Shown here piece after piece: positions 1 to 11,399 of a stretch of DNA of 64,000 nt. Both the position numbers and the translations under genes were made by a program. How positions within the stretch are numbered: the first letter of the stretch is position 1; every line of letters begins with the position of its first letter. Source of the stretch: Gordius sp. MW1 (Eukaryota > Nematomorpha > Gordioida > Gordea > Gordiidae); assembly GCA_964036665.1 (NCBI GenBank), contig OZ038530.1, positions 14,169,001 through 14,233,000 of the forward strand, given 5' to 3'. The notes under the pieces were generated by a model, which saw only the letters and a list, made by a program, of their open reading frames with translations, was not told the origin of the DNA and ran no database searches.

Positions 1-535
1 TAAACAATCCATTTTTAAAAACTGCAGAGTTTAATGATATTGTTTAGCCAGTGATTCTTAACCTGGGGGCCCGCGAGAAGTTTACCGGGGGGCCGCCAAA
101 TTTTTTTAGAATAAAATAAAATTATTCAGAAAAGCTTTAGAAAATATACTCACCAGGGGATTCGAACTCGTTGCCTTAAGATTCATTATTAGAATTAATA
201 AATGATTGTAATTTAAAATCTTTGTTTAAAACTAGAAGTTTGCCGCAATTTTGGATACAAATTCGTGCAGAATATCCTCCATTTTATCAGCAGCAATTCA
301 AAATTTGCTGCCTTTCGCTAGTACATATTTGTGTGAAAAAGGCTTCTTAACTATGGTGCAGGGGCGTAGCCAGGATTTTCTCAAGGGGGTAGAAATTTTC
401 CAATTTTTTAAAAACATTTTTATTTCAATAAATTATTTATAAGGCGGAGCCCCCGAGGAGATGGGGGTCTGGGGACGAAGCCCCCAGCTACGCCCGAAGG
501 GCTTATTTTTCTATTTACTAATATAATATTATTAA

Positions 536-1002
536 CTAGATGAACCCGGCAAACGTTGTTTTGCCATTTACCCGGGTGTATTAAATTATGTTGGAATTTT
601 AGGGCATATATGATGATAAAGCGGTTATTGAAGTAAAAATAAAGTTTGATGTCTATATGTTCTACTTCTATTGTTCTATTTCCGTATACAGTGCAAGGCG
701 TACGAATACTCGAAAACTACTGGACCGATTTGCATTTGGCTCGAACAATCTTAAAACATGCTCCGGAGTGTCAGGAATAAACTGTGAAATTTTGAGCCAA
801 ATCGGATTGGTAGTTTTCCAAAAAAGTTGAGAATCAGGCGCTAAATTGTTCTCGAAAACTACTCGACCGATTTGGCTCAAACAAATCTTAAAACATGCTC
901 CGGAGTGTCAGGAATAAACTATGAAATTTTGAGCCAAATCGGTCTGGTATTTTTCAAAATTGGTGGCGGCATACACACATAGTTTCATTTTTATATATAA
1001 GA
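536..1002 (-). mobile_element. Non-autonomous Helitron, copy 1
   Basis: Read on the minus strand it starts TCTTATATATAAAAATG and ends with a GC-flanked hairpin (GGCAAAACAACGTTTGCC) followed by GGGTTCATCTAG and a host T. TC start, 3' hairpin and CTRR end are the Helitron signature. The interior holds two copies of a unit of roughly 115 bp (centred near 770 and 910) with the words CGAAAACTACT and ACATGCTCCGGAGT. No protein is encoded. Confidence 0.8.
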
Positions 1003-1755
1003 CTAGATGAACCCGGCAAACGTTGTTTTGCCATTTATTTTTGCATTTTGCAGTATCACTTTTTAAGTGTTTCTAATGGCTGTAGACTTACACTTTATGA
1101 ATAATTGACTAAAAACATAAAATATTCATAACGCAGTACAGATATAACCCAAATAATTTATGGTAAAGTTTAGCATAAGCCTTAAAGAAATGTCACTGAG
1201 TTTTAAATGTAATTTAAGTTTCTTCTACAAAATAAACGCATAACCATGACATAAAATACTTTGTAGAATCTAATGTTTATATTCCTCTGGTTCATTCATA
1301 TGGTAACGGGTCTGACCTGATGTAATATGAAAGAAAATTTTTATGCAGCCATAAAACATCTAAGCTTCATATATTATACTGCATAGCACATGACGTCTTT
1401 ATTAATTGCGAAAACGTATATAACAAAAAAACGTGACCCTTCGAAAACTACTGGCCCGATTTGACTCAAACAAATCTTAAAACATGCTCCGGAGTATGGG
1501 GAATAAACTCTGAAATTTTGAGCCAAATCGGTCTGGTAGTTATCCAAATTTGGTTTTATTAAGTGCCAAAACGTATAAAACAACGTATAAAACAAAAAAA
1601 CGTGACCCCTCGAAAACTACTGAAACGATTTGGCTCGAACAAATCTTAAAACATGCTCCGGAGTATGGGGAATAAACTGTGAAACTTTGAGCCAAATCGG
1701 TCTGGTAGTTTTCCAAATTTGGTTTTATTAAGTGCCAAAACGTATAAAACAAATT
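1003..1755 (-). mobile_element. Non-autonomous Helitron, copy 2, tandem to copy 1
   Basis: A second Helitron 3' end (minus strand: hairpin, GGGTTCATCTAG) abuts the 5' end of copy 1, sharing the A at 1002. Its interior carries two further copies of the 115-bp unit (about 1435-1560 and 1605-1725). A TCTTATATATA 5' end was not found before the host MITE resumes near 1755, so this end is approximate and the element may be truncated. Confidence 0.55.
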
Positions 1756-2014
1756 AATTTTTGGCCAAGGGGGTAAACTATCCGTTTTTCTACCCCCTTG
1801 TCTACGCCCCTGCTATGGTGGATATAAAAACTAAAAAACGCAATCGATTGCGACTAGATTCCTGCATGAGGATAGCATTACAATCAATTGAACCAAGAAT
1901 TAACAAATTGGCTGAAGATGTTCAGCAGCAGAAATCTCTTTAAATATATTTCCGAATGCATATATTTTTTATTTTAAACATTTTTTTATGTTTAATTATG
2001 AAGTTTTTATGTTA

Positions 2015-2063
2015 TTATTATTTCATTATCTATTTAAATTTTAAATAGATAATGAAATAATAA
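2015..2063. repeat. 49-bp perfect palindrome
   Basis: Two 24-nt arms mirror each other exactly around a single T at 2039 (arm ends TTATTATTTC and GAAATAATAA). It lies inside the outer hAT element, just after the transposase stop codon. It could form a hairpin in RNA or a cruciform in DNA. Confidence 0.9.
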
Positions 2064-2248
2064 AGTTGTGTTTTATGTTTTATATATAATAAAATGAAAA
2101 ATTAATAGAAAATCAATATTTTATAGATAATATAACAAATATAAATTATTATGAAATAATGGGGGGCCGCAAACAAATTAAAAAATATTTGGGGGGCCGC
2201 GTGTATAAAAAGGTTAAGAACCACTTGTTTAGACAACAGAGCTGGCAG

Positions 2249-2385
2249 CATGGGCGTAGTCAGCATTGGAATTAGAGAAGGGCAATAATGATTTAGGGAC
2301 GGCATGATAATTTTTTGAAATTTTAGCCATAATTTTAATATTCGATTTAGAGGGGGGCAGCCGCCCCTCCTTGCCTTACGCCCAT
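2249..2385. mobile_element. MITE of the CATGGGCGTAG family
   Basis: 137 bp with inverted ends CATGGGCGTAG and CTTACGCCCAT, flanked by perfect 8-bp duplications GCTGGCAG (2241-2248, 2386-2393). An 8-bp duplication points to mobilisation by a hAT transposase. Internal G-rich and C-rich blocks (GAGGGGGGCAGCCG, CCCCTCC) pair near the right end. Confidence 0.88.
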
Positions 2386-2399
2386 GCTGGCAGGCATTG

Positions 2400-4205
2400 T
2401 AGTAAGGGACATCTAATCCAAATAATTGGAAGCACCAATTTCTGCCCCAAAAAGATACTTTTGTGGCATAGCATTCTACCCAGCCCATAAACTTATTACA
2501 TAACTATGGGCATTGAAAAGTATTTTCCTGTACTTTTAAAGAGGCGTAATTCTACTACAGTTAATAGGTTTAACAATTAAAAAGCCTCGTTTCTTTATGA
2601 ATATCGTGCTTACGTATTGCCCTGACGTTAGAAATATTCTTTTGCGGAATAAATCTTTTCTTTTTTTATGGATTCTATATCGATCAATAGGCATTTGAAA
2701 CGATTTAAATGCCCTGTTTTCGTAGCTCCAATATTCACTTTTGAAAGAAAATTTGCTAATTAAGCGATTTAAGAATATACAGTAAAAGAGACAAAATTGA
2801 AAGGCAGCTAAGTCATTTATGACAGCTCTCTAAACCTCTTTCATTTTGTTTGACAACGATAACATAACCACTTAGTACTGTTCCAAGGTAACAAGATAGC
2901 CGGTTTTAGGGACCTTATATCTTAAAGCGAAATCTAAAAGGCTTACCTTTATAATTTTTTTTGTTGTATGATGTCCATAAAAGGCACCATTAATTTATTC
3001 ATTGAAATGGGTTACACTATTTTAGAACCTATCATTTAAAATATCCAGAAAATCTCGAACCTTGGAAAATTTGTGTGTTGTTTAGAGTTGAAGGATTATG
3101 TCTTGAAACCGATTTCTACGCATACCATTGGATAATTAAATTTAAGAATAGGAATTTTTAAGTTTTCAAAACATTTAGACATTTTTAAGATACCATTTAA
3201 AAAAATTATATAAATTTTAAATTCTCTATCGTTAATTTAAAATTATTGGTTTGCATATAAATTAAAGATCTAAAGCAAAATAATCAAACTTTTATATTAT
3301 TTGAATGGGAGTACGACAGTCATAATTATATTTTCGATCTTTTTTGACTTTTTATAAGGGTGGACTTATTGCTACAAACGTGAAAATGGGAGCAAGTTTT
3401 AAAAAGTCCACCATCTACGATTAAAATTATGGATAAAACTTATAAAATTATTATAAAATCAGAATGAATTATAGAAATATAGACCTCTATCTAAGGCCGC
3501 TTTAAAATTATAAAATGTAAGTAATTTTAGCCGTATTTGGCATATCAGGAGGTGCAATTTTATCCATAAATATCATGTATCCGCCATTTTTCCTATCAAA
3601 AAATCAGAGAAAATAGAAAATATTGTTTACCAATACATTTTATAGCTTAAAAACGCAAAATTTAATCTTGACTATTCTACCCCCATCCCCTTTATACTAT
3701 GTACTTTTGTAAAAAAAAATAAAAAAAAATCATTAATGGAATCATAGTCTTATAATTAAATCATTAAGGGTTGCGATAGGCCCATAAGCTCTGCCCAGTG
3801 TAACCTTTAGGTGACGCTCAAGGCAAATTTTAAAGTCTTTAAAGCACTCATATAAATTTTAAATGACTATCAAAATGTTGGAAATATTATAGAGATTTTA
3901 AATATGTAAACTAAGTTGCAAAACCTTATGAGTGTACATAAATATTAAATATAAGAAGGTAGGTCGGAAATGCGATTTTTACCATTTTTGAACGAGTATA
4001 ATTTAAGAACCAATGAAGAGAAGTAATAAAATTGTATAAGATAATTTATCCCAATCCAATCTTTTAAATTTAATTTAAAAAATGTTTTTATCTTGAGTAG
4101 TTTTTGAGAAAAGTGATTCTAAAGTTGCGTCACCTAAAGGTTACACTGGTCGGGTTGTCCAAATTATCACATGAGCTTTATTATTAAAAGGATTGTATGT
4201 ATCTT
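2400..4205. other. AT-rich stretch with no recognised gene
   Basis: Intergenic. I see no ORF with family resemblance, no RNA gene and no clear element end here. A short word GTAACCTTTAGGTGACG near 3800 recurs inverted as GTCACCTAAAGGTTACAC near 4130, so the interval 3797-4147 may be a degraded element with about 20-bp inverted ends. Confidence 0.5.
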
Positions 4206-4208
4206 AGA

Positions 4209-4539
4209 CTAGATGAACCCGGCAAACGTTGTTTTGCCATTTACCCGGGTGTATTAAATTATGTTGGAATTTTAGGGCATATATGATGATAAAGCGGTTA
4301 TTGAAGTAAAAATAAAGTTTGATGTCTATATGTTCTTCTACTTCTATTGTTCTATTTCCGTATACAGCGCAACGCGTACGAATACTCGATAACTACTGGA
4401 CCGATTGGGCTCGAACAAATCTTAAAACATGCTCCGGAGTGTCAGAAATAAACTGAAATTTTGAGCCAAATCGGTCTGGTAGTTTTGCAAAATTGGTGGC
4501 GGCATACACACACACACAGTTTTATTTTTATATATAAGA
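4209..4539 (-). mobile_element. Non-autonomous Helitron, copy 3
   Basis: Same family as 536-1002. On the minus strand it begins TCTTATATATAAAAATAA and ends with the hairpin and GGGTTCATCTAG, with host A and T at the borders. It has only one copy of the internal 115-bp unit (about 4385-4490), where copy 1 has two. It lies about 110 bp beyond the stop codon of MRPL45. Confidence 0.8.
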
Positions 4540-4648
4540 TATGTATCTTAGATTTTAGCAATATCAGGCGTAGAAATGTCTATTATGCAAAACAAAGTCA
4601 CAACTAATTTATATATGACTACAGAAATCGTACAGATAAATATGGCAA

Positions 4649-7600
4649 TTAAACAGGTAGGGATTTAATATTGGGGGACGACGGGTTGGGCAATATTTCT
4701 TCGTGACTCGAGCCTTTGGATTCATTAGTTACAACACTTTGAGTAACATTATAACCCACGTTTTCTTCTTTTTTTTGTTCAAAATGATCCAGCCTGAAAG
4801 TTCTCATAACTTGGTTCGGATTTTTTTGTGCGGCCCAATCGGGCGCTATTTTGCCGTGCAGACGCCATATCCCGTACCTAGAAATGGCAATATAAGGACA
4901 AAATTATTAAAGATTTGCTTTGAAATGGGATTCAAAATTTAGCGAATTGCGCGGTTGTCCAAATATAGGGTTCACCTTCATGATTCAAATGCAAATTACC
5001 ATATTAAAAACAACAAAAAGGAAGGAAAAAAGCATAGTGATTAATTTAAAGAACATAATCACAAATTTTATTACATGGAAGTTTACTAAAAGGTTTGCGC
5101 CCCATAAAAAGTTTGCAAAGAATCTGGTATTATAGCTTTGAACATGTTAAATTTTTTGCTTGAAAATCACGGCATGCGGACTTCATTGATTTCTGTTACC
5201 ATTTAACGAATGCATAAGAATAGCTTAGGGTGAGCATGCTATTGGAAAAACACAGAGCTTTGAGGTTTTAAGTTTTTAAGTGCCATGAAAACCAAAGGGG
5301 AAGACCACCTCAAAATTGGAGACATCGAATAGCAAATATTGCTAAATGTGGCTAACGCTCAAACCCAACAACAATTGGATTAACTTAATGTGACAAGAGA
5401 TGATTTTCGTACGTTTGCAAGGCAGATTGAAAAGTGAGTTCCACATGGGTTGATGAAAGGCTGTGGGAAATCGAAAAATTGTTTGCCAAACAAAATCTCC
5501 ACTAAATGGTGACTGGAGATGATATGTAATTATATTTGTAAAATCTAAGCGTATAAGATTATTGGTAATTTCAGGCAAACCATCGACATAAACTGCAAAG
5601 CTAAATGGGCAGAAGAGAATGTTCGTTGTTTGGTGAGATCAAAAGGGTGTTATTATTCTGAGCTGCCAAAACCTGGCGAAACAGAACGTAATGAAAGTTT
5701 TTGGTAACAATTAATAGACTTGAATTAAGCTCTAAGCGAAAAATCATCAGAATATAAAAGAGACAACCCAGAGTACTCTTAATGATAATGCACCAGCACA
5801 CACAGCAAAACAGGCCAACGAAACAATCTATGCGTTTAGTTGAAAACTTAGACTAATACACTGCTCAACCCCTATATATTCACGCGTGTATGTAAAAAAG
5901 ACGAGCATCTTGAACATCTAAGTTAATTATAGGCATTAGAGCCATATAAATTAGATTATCTTAAGATGGAATTAGAATTAGAAGTAACACTCTTTAAAAG
6001 GAGTAAAGCAATCTACTAATAACCTATGGTTAAAAACTTTAGATTTGCCTCCGCCCGATTACTATTTAATTACATAGGCCCACTTCATAAGAAGCGCTTA
6101 ATCTCTTAAGCATATTTGCAAAAAACCATAGGTCTCTTGCCTCAAAAGAGCACAATTATTTGGCATAACACCCACCCCAGACCGATGAGAATCATGTATA
6201 GCAAGCGGTATGCAAAACTTCGAACAAATTATTTTTAAAGGTGAGATCCCAGTTTAATTACAAAACAATTAAAAATCTCCCTTTACAGGACGGTACTATG
6301 TATGGCATAATGGTATTGGTATGACATAATTCATCTTACTTATGTCATTGATTCTTATTCGCGTCATCGATCGAAGGTTTAACGTAAAATTAACATCAGC
6401 GAATTACATTGCTATACTTTGTAAGCCAACGGGAAAATTCCCTTTCCCCCATTCCATATAAGGAATGAGAGGACTAAGTATATGGCATAGCATTTTTCAT
6501 GCTATGTGTAAAAGTTTTAAGCCATTAAAAGACGCCCTCATACCTGTCGACTAAATGATTTTCGAAAACGACATATTCTAACACGTCCCTCGGTATATTG
6601 TAACCGGCAGCTGTTTGAGGGCTGGCCCCGTAAGCCAAGCGTCCGAACCTATCGTAAATGGCTAAACGCTGCTTCGTGTGAAATCGAACGGTTATTTGCC
6701 CGAAATCAACCGTTTTTCCCAGCATTTTGAAGACGCGAGCGTGGACTACGCGAGGCGCTTCTAAGGATTCCACAAATTCCCAGTCTACCTACAACGCGAA
6801 AACACTTAAATTTCGTATTTGTATTCGCTGATAAACACTTCAATCTGCCAATTTATATTGAAAACCTATAATATATGCATTGGGTAAAATTTTAATTTAT
6901 GTAAGGTTTTTCGACTAGTCATACTCCCTGATAGTTGTCTATAGCAATTAGTATTGTAATGTCCTATTTTAACTAAAAATGCCTTTCTAAAAACGTAGGA
7001 TTCTTAATTCTGGAATAAATTTATTCTATATTTAGTGACAAATACGCTATGATGAATAAGAATTAAAAGAGACACCAATATTCGAAAAAAGAATTAAAAA
7101 TTAGAGCGTTATAATCTCATTGCTTCTGCAGTCCGAGGGTCAGACTAAAGCGGCGTTTGAGAGCGATGCGATGCGAAAATTGTGGATAAAATTTGATAAA
7201 GCGTGGGAGATAATAGGATAAATTCAAAATATATAATATTTCCTCTTATTAATTCAAAACATTTGTAATTGGTGCTCAAAATTTTCGCTCCCCATTGCAT
7301 CGCCTTAATTATGAATGCGGCCGGTAAAACAGATGGGGCCCCTAAGACCCCTCGAGCCGTTTTTGATAAATTTAAGTAAGTTATCGCTAGTATTAATAGC
7401 AACATCTTTAATTAATTTATACAAGATATGTTTTTTTACTTGCTAATAAGATTTTATTTATTTATATTCTCTCTTCTACAATCTTTACAGCTTTAGAAAG
7501 CAGAATTGCTTACATAAAATTTGAAAGTACACCAGAGAAGAATTAACAAATCAAAAAACATGTTATACTGTGCTATATTCGAGGCCCAGCGTCATGTCTA

Positions 7601-8938
7601 GGTAGGCCTTTTCCGTAACGTATTGATGCAAAAGTTTTTGATCGAATGTTTTGAGAGCCTCATGTGCCTTGATATAAATATCTTGAGCTTGAGCGGGAAA
7701 TGCTTTTATATCAAATTCGGGATCCATTTTCTTTATTTGTCGCAAATCAAGCATGGACCTTCCTAAGTATTTGAAAAATAAATGATGATAATTATTAAAA
7801 ATTACTATGTAAGACCCTACTTAATGAATTAATAAAATCTCTCATCTCCCCTCAAGTCATGATAAACCTAAATATAAATTTATTGCTCTTCATGATCAAA
7901 GCACTTAAATTTAACATTTCCAGGTGGCCCATACTAGAAATTGTTTTAAAATACACCAACATGTTCATGGGCGTAGCCAGCATTGGGATTAGAGGTGGGC
8001 AATGATTTAGGGAGGGGCAAAATAATCATTTTTTGAAATTTTAGTCATAATTTTAATAAATTTTTGGTTTTAGAGGGGGCAGCCACCCCTCCCTGCCACA
8101 CCCTTTTGCTAAGCCCATGAACATATTGTGGATTTATATGTTATTATCATCCTCATCATTATCTTTAAAAGCCTAAAGTTACCCTAGTCCATCCTAAATT
8201 CTCCTTGATCAAATAAAACAATAAAAATATTGCAACACTATTTAGCAGAAATAATAATAAGGGTTGATAAAATGTCCCCAGAACTAATGTCTTTTAATTA
8301 AGTCATAATATTGCTTTATAATAACATTTTTTATAGCAATTTAGCAAACTTGACTTAAGTTACATATGACTGAAATATCTACTCATAATCAACTTGGATT
8401 TATTATAAATAATTAAAAAAATAGTTAATAGTATCCAAAGACCTTTAAGAATAATTTCTTTGGTCTGATCTTTTGCTCTTTCTTTAAATGGAACAGAATA
8501 GCCTTCTCCCTCAGGTGGTACAAAAGGTTCCAATATTCCACTGCTTGAGCTAATGTGAAAGGGTTTTTCCATATATGGTTTTTGGGGTAATATGCCTATA
8601 AAAATATATTTTAAAAAGATTAACTTTTATAAATATGCATAAATATATAGATCAAAACCTTCCTTTTTCATTTTTGCCCGAATTTCTTCAGGAGTCATCT
8701 TTGTGTCATTTCTTATTGCATCTGCATCTAGCAAAGCAACATACTTAAATTTTTTAGCCCGTAAGCTTTTGTATCTAGGATTCCAGTGCTTGGGAGACAT
8801 TTTTTTCGTTGCCTGGCGAGATGGTTCTTCATATAAAACGTCGACTTTATAAAACCGTCTAAGCGTTAGAAGCACTGGATTAAGGTTTATTTAATTTTAA
8901 TTTTAAGTACCTTGAAATCTTTTAGTCAATGTGTTCAT
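4649..8938 (-). CDS. MRPL45: Mitochondrial ribosomal protein L45 (mL45)
   Basis: Subunit of the large mitochondrial ribosomal subunit that sits near the peptide exit and helps anchor the ribosome to the inner membrane (family knowledge). Six exons, all with GT-AG borders and consistent phase: 8938-8911, 8874-8659, 8595-8443, 7762-7569, 6788-6544, 4877-4649, giving 354 residues. The start MNTLTKRF opens a basic N terminus suited to mitochondrial import. Landmarks are KHWNPRYKSLRAKKF, GILEPFVPPEGEG, VDWEFVESLEAPRVV, TLGLEYST, LAIYDRFGRLAYG, DVLEYVVFENHL and, in the last exon, YGIWRLHGKIAPDW; all match the Tim44-like L45 family. Human L45 is about 306 residues, so the C-terminal tail here is longer. 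Intron 1 is only 36 nt. Intron 3 carries a MITE and intron 5 (1.67 kb) a dead mariner. Confidence 0.93.
5270..5880 (+). pseudogene. Decayed mariner transposase inside MRPL45 intron 5
   Basis: Shifting between frames, the plus strand shows pieces of a mariner transposase in the right order: LNVTRDDFRTFARQIEK, then VPHGLMKGC, a VTGDD block, KGCYYSELPKPGETERNE with a following QLIDLN, and DNAPAHTAKQANETI. These correspond to the LNVSQxTV, WVPHxL, VTGDE, GVxYYELLxPGET and QDNAxPHxA motifs of the family. Stops and frameshifts are frequent, so it is long dead. It lies antisense to MRPL45. Inverted repeat ends were not located. Confidence 0.8.
7966..8119. mobile_element. MITE of the CATGGGCGTAG family in MRPL45 intron 3
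   Basis: 154 bp with CATGGGCGTAGCCAGC at left and a decayed inverse (AAGCCCATG) at right. Flanks AACATGTT (7958-7965) and AACATATT (8120-8127) are an 8-bp duplication with one mismatch. It sits within the 680-nt intron between exons 3 and 4 of MRPL45. Confidence 0.8.
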
Positions 8939-8944
8939 TATCTA

Positions 8945-10160
8945 AATGGTCATTTTAGTACATATGTCGATTTCGGTTAAAATTTAACATAACATAAGAC
9001 CGCCCGACTTTTTGCTTAAAGTTTTCATCTTGCTAACTTTGTATCACACCCTTAGTTAAATCCTAAAACACGTTAAAGTTGGCAAGGGGGAATTAGTTAA
9101 AGCCTACACCCGCCTCCTTGATGATTTTAGTAAAACATATATTTATTTAGTACTTCTAAAAAAGACTAATTTATTAGATCAGTAAATTGTAGTGGCCAAT
9201 AGAAATTAATATTTAATTACTCATTTTAGTGATGCAAAATATTAGAGAAAGTCTGTGGTTATCTCGTCTCCAAACTCTAGATCGAAATGAATTTCGACCC
9301 CGAGAGGAGATTTCAACCAGATCTTATCTTTAAACAGGCAGGTGTCCAGGATTTTCTCAAGGTGATGGAAAACTGTAAAAGATTTTTTAGAATTTTTAGT
9401 TATAATAAAATGAAGAACAAAGACCAAATAAGTCCGGCCGGCTGCCAGGTCCGCTTGACCTACAGGCCGGGTAGGCAACGGCCGTAAATTTAGATTTACG
9501 TGTAGGCTCAAACAGGCCCCATAACATAGGATTAAATGATTTTTTTATACAGTGGTTTGTTTTTGTATATTGTTTTGTCGCTTTTTTAATTTTGTATATA
9601 ATAATTTATCGTAGTTCTTATCCAAAGAAAAATTTAGAATTAAATCAAAAGCTTTTCCTAAGTATATCAAAATCTGCTAATAATTTAAAAATCATTATTA
9701 AGGGCTAGGCAGTTCGAATAACACTAATGATTTAGACATGGCCGAGAGAACTCTAAAAAGGGTCTATAAAATTTGCCGGGCTTGATAGAAATATAAATTT
9801 ATTTGTATATAATATAGAACGTTATAATAAGATAGTCATTTCATTTTTCTTTTGCCCAGCAATTGACTATCGAGGATTTCAACCGAGGTGGGATCATTCC
9901 CGATGATTTGCTAATAATGCCAATTCATTCGAACGATTTTTTGACTTAGAATTTTCTATATAAATTATTACTCTCCTGAGTAGGGAAAAACTTTGCTCAT
10001 TGGTGTATATGGTTTTGGGAAGGCAATGGCTTAAATATAACTTAAAAGATGTTAGGGTGCTGAGAGCATACTTGGAATGACAGGTAGTTTGAGTTTGAGA
10101 CAAAGTTATATACCAAATTCTAAATTTAGGTTTATCTACGTGTTAAATAAATCACTGGAG
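8945..10160. other. Intergenic, possible decayed MITE at 9270-9500
   Basis: No gene recognised. A GC-richer patch at about 9280-9520 (CCGGCCGGCTGCC, GGCCGGGTAGGCAACGG) opens on both strands, but neither translation resembles a known family. It may be an old repeat. The remainder is plain AT-rich sequence. Confidence 0.4.
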
Positions 10161-11396
10161 TAAAATTCAGCCAAAATTTATTCTGTGTCTCTGGCACATT
10201 AATTGACGGATTATGCTAGAAGACGACAACCATCGGGGCAGTATTCTTACGGAAGCAGCATTAAACTGTACAGGAACACAAATTCGTCTACTATTCGCTA
10301 TAGTGTTGACTGCATGTTTCCAACCCCGAGCACAAACGTTGTGGTATAAGCAAAGATTCGATGATTGATCATATCGACATCCTTCAAGGTGCAACGATCT
10401 AACGTTATCATTTACCGACGCAATGTATAATAAAGCATTTTGATCGCTATAGGATCTTTGCATTGACATTGCCAATTTTAAAATTAATCATTTTGGTATG
10501 AGTTAACCAAATCGATGTACATCTGATTTACTCAACATTGATATGAGTCTTGAACTGCAGTACAATACTTTAGAAATGGCAGCGATTGTTACTCGCTATG
10601 TCCCACCACTAACTCATGAACAAAAAACCATTTACGACCGCATTATGCTGATAGTTTCGGCAGGACACGGGGTTTCTTTTTTTTGGATGCATCAGGTGAA
10701 ACTGGCAAATCATTTCTCATTTCAATAATTCTCGCAGAGATACGATAAAAAAATGACATCGCATTGGCCGTGTCATTAAAATATTAATTAAAAACTCGAA
10801 GTCAGCATTTTGAATGGCAAGTTCCGAGGTGAGCATGTATGCCGTCACGAATCCCTATGATTTCCCCATATGTGCCGATTGAATTCAATCGCATTAAATT
10901 TCCAATTATGTTGGCATTCGCAATGACAATCAATAAGTCGCAAGGCCAAACGATGTCTATTTGTAGCTTAGATTTTGCCACACCATGCTTTTCTCACGGA
11001 CAGCTACATGTGGCATGTTCTCGCATGGGAAAACCATCCAGTTTGTATGTCTTGACTAAAGACGACTACCCAAAAATATTATATACTTTATCGCACTTAG
11101 AGATTGATGATGAATTATTTTTTAATCGTCATAATTTGATGTATATAATATAGGTATCAAAAATTAACAAAGTATAAAGATCGAAATTAATATATGATTA
11201 GTGTATTGTTATTTTATAGGCCAATATTGTCACAACGCTCCATTCTTATTTCAATCATAACCACATACCCATACACTGATAGTATTTTCTAGAAATAAGC
11301 TGACCCAAATTCTTTCATATATTTCCGATTGATAGGTACCAATTAATTAGCCAAATAAAAACTAAGCCAAAGCAACGCTTGGCCGGGCACAGCTAG
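10160..11396 (+). mobile_element. 3' part of a Helitron, with its terminus
   Basis: The segment carries remains of a Helitron helicase and ends at 11396 with a GCCAA..TTGGC hairpin, GGCCGGGCACAGCTAG and a host T, the textbook Helitron 3' end. The 5' TC end and the Rep domain were not found upstream, so it is 5'-truncated or decayed beyond recognition. It is on the opposite strand to the short Helitrons at 536-1755 and 4209-4539 and has a different terminal sequence. Confidence 0.82.
10170..11153 (+). pseudogene. Helitron PIF1-like helicase remnant
   Basis: Across shifted frames the plus strand reads LTACFQPRAQTLWYK, then LTLSFTDAMYNKAF, then an open stretch at 10543-10728 with LELQYNTLEMAAIVTR and LTHEQKTIYDRIM. 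A damaged Walker A region follows, and at 10839-11153 the C-terminal helicase block FPIMLAFAMTINKSQGQTM and CFSHGQLHVACSRMGKPS. These are hallmark motifs of Helitron helicases; INKSQGQ and VACSR are SF1 motifs V and VI. The Walker A glycine-lysine block is frameshifted and most of the middle of the helicase is deleted. Confidence 0.9.
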
Positions 11397-11399
11397 TTC

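Larger units (their letters stand above)
359..1812. mobile_element. Non-autonomous hAT-like element (CAGGGGCGTAG family)
   Basis: The ends are CAGGGGCGTAGCC at left and an inverted CTACGCCCCTG at right. It is flanked by perfect 8-bp duplications CTATGGTG (351-358 and 1813-1820), which also fall in the interrupted hAT transposase frame. The original element was probably short; most of its present 1454 bp is Helitron-type sequence from position 536 on. The terminal word is related to the CATGGGCGTAGCC MITEs elsewhere in the window. Confidence 0.85.
246..1943 (+). pseudogene. hAT transposase C-terminal fragment split by a MITE
   Basis: Bases 246-350 encode a peptide ending in LLPFASTYLCEKGFLTMV. 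After the insertion at 359-1812 and its duplicated 8 bp, the frame resumes at 1821 with DIKTKKRNRLRLDSCMRIAL and runs to TAA at 1941-1943. Joined, this matches the hATC dimerisation region of SCAND3/FAM200-type transposases (pattern LPF..TYLCE.GFS followed by KTK.RNRL). Only the C-terminal part is present and there is no start, so it is not functional. The insertion fell inside the conserved block between LCEKGF and KTKKRNRL. Confidence 0.8.
49..2225. mobile_element. hAT transposon, outermost layer of a nest
   Basis: The left end reads CAGTGATTCTTAACC and the right end, read inward on the other strand, AGTGGTTCTTAACC, a classic hAT terminal inverted repeat. It is flanked by 8-bp duplications differing at one base (TGTTTAGC at 41-48, TGTTTAGA at 2226-2233). 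The interior holds the C-terminal part of a plus-strand hAT transposase, broken by a younger insertion at 359-1812. Both ends carry GGGGGGCCGC-type words just inside the terminal repeat. The terminal G of the right repeat is missing, so the boundary is uncertain by 1-2 bases. Confidence 0.8.

Noticed and set aside
140..175. GTTCGAATCCCC word on the minus strand, like a tRNA T-arm / B box
   Set aside because: No A box, anticodon arm or acceptor stem can be built around it; at most a SINE remnant.
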